Source: Amycolatopsis orientalis DSM 43388 (lineage in GTDB: Bacteria > Actinomycetota > Actinomycetes > Mycobacteriales > Pseudonocardiaceae). Taken from it: DNA of 32,537 nucleotides. The translations under genes were made by a program, and so were the position numbers. The stretch spans positions 1 to 32,537 of the forward strand of contig NZ_ASXG01000031.1 of the NCBI RefSeq assembly GCF_000411975.1, given 5' to 3'. Within the stretch, counting starts at the first letter, position 1; each line of letters starts with the position of its first letter. Shown in pieces: positions 29,241-32,537 of the stretch. The notes beneath the pieces were generated by a model, which was not told the origin of the DNA, made no database searches, and saw nothing but the letters and a program-made list of their open reading frames with translations.

Positions 29241-29741
29241 CTAGCGGGCAGCACGCCCTCGCTCGCGCCGCAGCTGCCAGGTCCGCAACGTGCGGTACGG
29301 GCTGCCGCCGCCCATCAGCTCGACGCGGTCCGCGGTCCACGCGCGGCTGCGGAAACCGGCCAGCCGATCCGTCCACCCCGTCGGCGGCCGCGTGCGCGAG
29401 CAACGCGCCAGCGTCAGGTGCGGCCGGTAGGGACGGTCTTCGCCGGGGCCGATGGTCGCGGCCGCGGCAAGGTCGGCGAGATCCTCCCCCGCCACTCCCA
29501 ACCACAGCACTCCCGGAAATGTTCCCGAACCGGACAGCTGGACGTCAACGGATTTCCGGCCCTCAAGCGCCCGGTCGAGGAAGGCGGCGCAGTCCGCCGG
29601 GTCCGCTTCGCCGTAAAAGGCCAGCGTGACGTGCCAGCCGGAGGGATCCGCCCAGCGCAACGACCGGTCGCGGGCGCCGAGCGCGTCGGCCACTTCCGCC
29701 GCGACGTCGGCGGGCGGGCGCAGCGCGGAGAACAGCCGCAT
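29241..29741 (-). CDS. thpR: RNA 2',3'-cyclic phosphodiesterase (LigT/ThpR, 2H family)
   Basis: This 166-residue protein is a 2H phosphoesterase that opens 2',3'-cyclic phosphates on RNA ends, and in some cases ligates tRNA halves. Both HxT/S motifs are present: HVT at 37-39 ([10 protein letters not shown]) and HLT at 108-110 (RPHLTLARC). Typical N-terminal [10 protein letters not shown] is present. Length is normal (~180 or less). It starts 3 nt after the stop of the HTH gene and is clearly co-transcribed with it. It stands near other RNA genes (rpsO, pnp, truB). Confidence 0.93.
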   Translation of the reverse strand: MRLFSALRPPADVAAEVADALGARDRSLRWADPSGWHVTLAFYGEADPADCAAFLDRALEGRKSVDVQLSGSGTFPGVLWLGVAGEDLADLAAAATIGPGEDRPYRPHLTLARCSRTRPPTGWTDRLAGFRSRAWTADRVELMGGGSPYRTLRTWQLRRERGRAAR

Positions 29742-29744
29742 CGG

Positions 29745-30221
29745 CTACTGGCCCGAGGCGCCCGCGCGGCGGAGCAGGTCGGCGATCGCCGGGAAGTCCT
29801 CGTCGAGCAGCTTGGCCGCCTCGGCGAGGTTCTCGTCCTCGGCGACGTCGCGGATGCCCGCGAGCAGGAGCTTCTCGTCCGAGCTGACCGGGATGCTGTC
29901 GCGGCCGACCGTGGGCCGCGAATCGCGCACGTCCTCCAGCGCGGCCTGCATGGCGTCGCGGTCGCCCGCGGCGACCTCGGGCACCAGGATCTTGCGCTCG
30001 AGCATGATCATCCGGGCCAGCACGACCGGATTGCCGATCTTCGCCCGCCGCCCGCTCATCACCTGGCTGAGCATCGGCGCGCTGATCCCCAGCACCTCGG
30101 CCAGGAACGCCTGCGACACGTCGAAGGCCACGACCAGTCTGCGCACCCGATCGCCCAGCGGCTCCCCGTACCACTCCCGCTGCAGCGCGATGTTCCGCTG
30201 GACGATCTTGTGGTCCTCCAC
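29745..30221 (-). CDS. Helix-turn-helix (XRE-like) DNA-binding protein
   Basis: This 158-residue protein has an HTH of the lambda-repressor (XRE) type at about 30-62: VAFDVSQAFLAEVLGISAPMLSQVMSGRRAKIG. The rest is helical and acidic, with LLAGIRDVAEDENLAEAAKLLDEDFPAIADLLRRAG near the end, perhaps for dimerisation or partner binding. The start is GTG 30221 with GGAG 4 nt upstream. The thpR gene follows after 3 nt. It could regulate its own operon; what it senses is unknown. Its order with thpR makes a small two-gene operon. Confidence 0.88.
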   Translation of the reverse strand: MEDHKIVQRNIALQREWYGEPLGDRVRRLVVAFDVSQAFLAEVLGISAPMLSQVMSGRRAKIGNPVVLARMIMLERKILVPEVAAGDRDAMQAALEDVRDSRPTVGRDSIPVSSDEKLLLAGIRDVAEDENLAEAAKLLDEDFPAIADLLRRAGASGQ

Positions 30222-30330
30222 CTGGCTCCGCTCCCCTAGCGTGTGTCGTCCCCGCGGCCCGGTGCTGCCCGGCCACGGTGTTCTCCGGCCCGGCGCCGCC
30301 GGCCCATCTTGCCACCCCGAACGCCCCCGC

Positions 30331-30367
30331 CGGGCCGGAACGCCCGATTCGCCCCGGGGCCGGCCCG
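30331..30367 (-). terminator. Possible weak terminator after ribF
   Basis: CGGGCCGG (30331-30338) and CCGGCCCG (30360-30367) form a perfect 8-bp stem with a 21-nt loop, 17 nt after the ribF stop. The loop is long and no U-tract follows, so this is tentative. Confidence 0.35.
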
Positions 30368-30384
30368 CCCCGGTCCGGGCCCGC

Positions 30385-31350
30385 TCAGCCGTCCGAGCCG
30401 AGCGCTTCCCTGGTCCGGGCCACGTCCTCGTCGATCTTCTTCACCAGATCGGCCGGGGCCCCGAACCGCGCTTGATCCCGCAACCGGGTGACGAAGTCCA
30501 GCGCGACGTGCTGGCCGTAGAAGTCCTCGTCGACGTCCAGGACGAACGCCTCGACGGTGCGCTCGCGGCCGGAGAAGGTCGGATTCGTGCCCACCGACAC
30601 CGCCGCGCGCAGCCGCCGGTCCGGGTCGGACAGCCGGCTGAACCAGGCCGTGTAGACGCCGTCGGCGGGCACGGCGGCGAACCGCGCGGTGGACAGGTTG
30701 GCCGTCGGGTAGCCGAGGTCGTGGCCCCGGCCGTCGCCGCGCACGACGATGCCCTCCAGCCGGTGCGGGCGGCCGAGCGCGTCGGCCGCGGCCTCCACGT
30801 CGCCGGCGTCGATGCACGAGCGCACGTAGGTCGAGGAGAAGGTGATGTCGTTGGCGCCGCGGTCGTCGTCGAGCGAACGGCCCTGCAGTTCCGCGCCGTA
30901 GGCGACGAACCCGAACCGGCGGCCGAGTTCGCGCAGCAGCGCGACGTTGCCCGCGGCCTTGGCCCCGAAGGTGAAGTTGTCGCCCACCAGCACCGCCGCC
31001 GCGTGCAGCCGGTCGACCAGGACCTCGTGCACGAACTCGTGCGGGCTGAGCCGCGACAGCTCCAGGGTGAACGGCAGCACGCAGAACACGTCCACGCCGA
31101 GCCCCTCGACCAGTTCGGCCTTGCGCCGTAACGTGGTCAGCTGCGCGGGATGGCTGCCCGGGCGCAGCACCTCGGACGGATGCGGGTCGAAGGTGAGCAC
31201 CACGCTGGGCACGCCGCGTTCGGCCGCCGCCGCCACGGTGCGCTTGATCAGTTCCTGGTGCCCTCGGTGCACGCCGTCGAACACGCCGATGGTGACCACG
31301 CACCGTCCCCAGCCGCCCGGAAGGTCCCCGAGCCCACGCCACCGCTGCAC
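30385..31350 (-). CDS. ribF: Bifunctional riboflavin kinase/FAD synthetase
   Basis: RibF phosphorylates riboflavin to FMN and adenylates FMN to FAD. The N-terminal nucleotidyltransferase domain has GVFDGVHRGHQ (22-32) and NDITFSSTYVRSCI; the C-terminal riboflavin kinase domain has GYPTANLS and VSVGTNPTFSGRERTVEAFVLD. At 321 residues the length matches the family (about 310-330). I start at GTG 31350, with GGGGAGAG 9 nt before it; the frame is open upstream, but that part overlaps truB. It lies 41 nt after truB on the same strand, so truB-ribF are likely co-transcribed. Confidence 0.97.
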   Translation of the reverse strand: MQRWRGLGDLPGGWGRCVVTIGVFDGVHRGHQELIKRTVAAAAERGVPSVVLTFDPHPSEVLRPGSHPAQLTTLRRKAELVEGLGVDVFCVLPFTLELSRLSPHEFVHEVLVDRLHAAAVLVGDNFTFGAKAAGNVALLRELGRRFGFVAYGAELQGRSLDDDRGANDITFSSTYVRSCIDAGDVEAAADALGRPHRLEGIVVRGDGRGHDLGYPTANLSTARFAAVPADGVYTAWFSRLSDPDRRLRAAVSVGTNPTFSGRERTVEAFVLDVDEDFYGQHVALDFVTRLRDQARFGAPADLVKKIDEDVARTREALGSDG

Positions 31351-31391
31351 TGTTGCCAACTCTCCCCGAGCAAGGTCCCTTTGCCCCCACC

Positions 31392-32306
31392 CTATGCGGG
31401 CAGGAGGACCACCACCGAACGGGTCACTCCTTCCGCGTCGGAGGCCAGCGCGAGCACGTGGCCGTCCGGAGCGAACAGGCCATACGTGCCGTCGATCCCC
31501 GCCGCCGGGATGCGCCTTCCGTACTGGACGGCCTTCGCGGTGGCGGCGTCGAGATCGCGGCGCGGGAACGCGGCGGCGACGGCGGCGTCGAGGTCCAGCG
31601 ACAGTTCGGGTTTTTCTTCGAGCTGGTCGAGCGTGCGCGCGCGGGCGAGCGTGAACGGCCCGACTGTGGTGCGGCGCAAGGCTTTCAGGTGCCCGCCGAC
31701 GCCGAGCCCGGCGCCGAGGTCGCGGGCGAGCGCGCGGACGTAGGTGCCGGACGAGCATTCGACGACCGCGTCCAGCTCGATCCGGTCGTCCTCCCGGCGG
31801 AGGCCGAGCACGTCGAACCGGTGCACGGTCACCGGCCGCGGCGGGAGGACGACGTCTTCCCCCGCGCGCACCCGGGCGTAGGCGCGCTTGCCGTCGATCT
31901 TGACCGCGGAGACGGCGCTGGGCACCTGCTGGATGTCGCCGGTCAACTGCGCGACGCCCTCGGCGATCTGCTCGTCGGTGACGGCGGCGAGGGTTTCCGG
32001 CGCGGCGTCGGCGAGCGGTTCGCCTTCGGCGTCGTCGGTGGTGGTGGACCGGCCGAGCGACAGCGTGGCGAGGTAGGTCTTGCGGTCGAGCGCGAGGTGG
32101 CCGAGCAGTTTGGTGGCGCGTTCGATGCCGAGCACGAGCACGCCGGTCGCCATCGGGTCGAGCGTGCCGGCGTGGCCGACCTTGCGAGTGCCCATGATCC
32201 GCCGCGCCCGCGCGACCACGTCGTGCGACGTCATCCCCGCCGACTTGTCGACGATGAGCAGTCCGGGCGGCGGAGCGGGGCGACGCGGTTCTTTCGGGCG
32301 AGACAC
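31392..32306 (-). CDS. truB: tRNA pseudouridine-55 synthase
   Basis: TruB makes pseudouridine at position 55 in the T-arm of tRNA. This 304-residue protein has the catalytic Asp (D50) in VGHAGTLDPMATGVL and other family blocks: DKSAGMTSHDVV, KTYLATLSLG, SAVSAVKIDGKRAYARVRAGE and SSGTYVRALARDLG. The C-terminal part (about 230-304) matches the actinobacterial extension. The start GTG 32306 has no ribosome-binding site and lies 7 nt after TAGGGT, so the mRNA is probably leaderless. It heads the truB-ribF operon. Confidence 0.97.
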   Translation of the reverse strand: MSRPKEPRRPAPPPGLLIVDKSAGMTSHDVVARARRIMGTRKVGHAGTLDPMATGVLVLGIERATKLLGHLALDRKTYLATLSLGRSTTTDDAEGEPLADAAPETLAAVTDEQIAEGVAQLTGDIQQVPSAVSAVKIDGKRAYARVRAGEDVVLPPRPVTVHRFDVLGLRREDDRIELDAVVECSSGTYVRALARDLGAGLGVGGHLKALRRTTVGPFTLARARTLDQLEEKPELSLDLDAAVAAAFPRRDLDAATAKAVQYGRRIPAAGIDGTYGLFAPDGHVLALASDAEGVTRSVVVLLPA

Positions 32307-32313
32307 GGCGGAA

Positions 32314-32319
32314 ACCCTA
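32314..32319 (-). promoter_or_regulatory. -10 box TAGGGT for truB
   Basis: Read on the minus strand, TAGGGT lies 7 nt before the truB GTG, with no ribosome-binding site in between. It indicates a leaderless mRNA. No clear -35 box is seen. Confidence 0.5.
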
Positions 32320-32339
32320 CCTAGGCTGGGTTTCGCGGG

Positions 32340-32537
32340 CGGAGGCTGGTGCGCGGGGCGAGCGCGGGGGCGTGGGTGGAGCGCGCGGGTATGGGTGGAG
32401 CGCCTGAGGGTGGGCTGGGCGCGCGGGCGCGAGGCGGAGCGGCGAAGCGCGCATGCGGGGCGAAGCGCGGCGCAGGTGCCAGTGGAGCGCGCGGGTGCGA
32501 GGCGGGGCGGGCGGAGCCCGCGGGCGAGCGCGCGTGC
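32340..32537. repeat. Degenerate GC-rich short repeats at the window edge
   Basis: The units GGGTGGAGCGCGCGGGT (32374-32390), GGGTGGAGCGCCTGAGGGT (32393-32411), GGCGCGCGGGCGCGAGGCGG (about 32418-32437) and AGTGGAGCGCGCGGGTGCG (32481-32499) are clearly related, and GCGAGGCGG recurs (32429-32437 and 32497-32505). GAAGCGCG also appears twice. No gene is visible; the array continues beyond the window. Confidence 0.55.

Overview
This is a high-GC actinobacterial chromosome segment. The gene content suggests a Pseudonocardiales member close to Amycolatopsis, but genus is inferred from gene style and order only. GC-rich third codon positions, many GTG and some TTG starts, and many genes whose start codon lies 6-8 nt after a TANNNT-like -10 box all fit Actinobacteria. 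Much of the order is the conserved block known from Mycobacterium tuberculosis around Rv2747-Rv2793c: argA, ftsK, RNase J, dapA, thyX, dapB, pepR, pnp, rpsO, ribF, truB.

Layout. 1-2780: a Pro/Gly-rich repeat protein cut by the window edge and an OafA-type membrane acyltransferase with an SGNH domain. 2939-6460: argA, convergent with a small lipoprotein gene that follows ftsK. 6461-7221: no convincing gene. 7222-10682: rightward accessory genes (lipoprotein, PlsC-like acyltransferase, WrbA-like flavoprotein, EamA transporter, a possible 35-residue membrane peptide). 10684-17604: a leftward run of thyX, ACT-domain gene, Nramp manganese transporter, receptor Ser/Thr kinase, dapA and RNase J. 17689-19460: a ribbon-helix-helix (HicB-like) gene followed by a DUF4097 beta-repeat gene. 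19461-20077: a gene-free, degenerate-repeat segment. 20078-23619: YcaQ/AlkX-type DNA glycosylase, GNAT acetyltransferase, GtrA protein, VTT-like membrane protein and an orphan CPCC protein. 23702-32306: the leftward housekeeping block truB-ribF, HTH-thpR, rpsO, pnp, pepR-dapB-TPR protein. 32340-32537: degenerate GC-rich short repeats.

How the genes work together. DapA and DapB give two steps of the diaminopimelate/lysine pathway. RNase J, PNPase, ribosomal protein S15, TruB and the 2H phosphoesterase form an RNA-metabolism theme. FtsK and a membrane kinase with a septum-formation-like outer domain point to division and cell-envelope control.

No phage, CRISPR array, insertion sequence, tRNA or biosynthetic cluster was seen. 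The most unusual signals are the kinase's extracellular domain, a cluster of three palindromes between thyX and the HicB-like gene, a palindrome inside the promoter spacer of the Nramp gene, and the conserved-looking HTH-thpR pair. No wholly new system can be claimed from the sequence alone.
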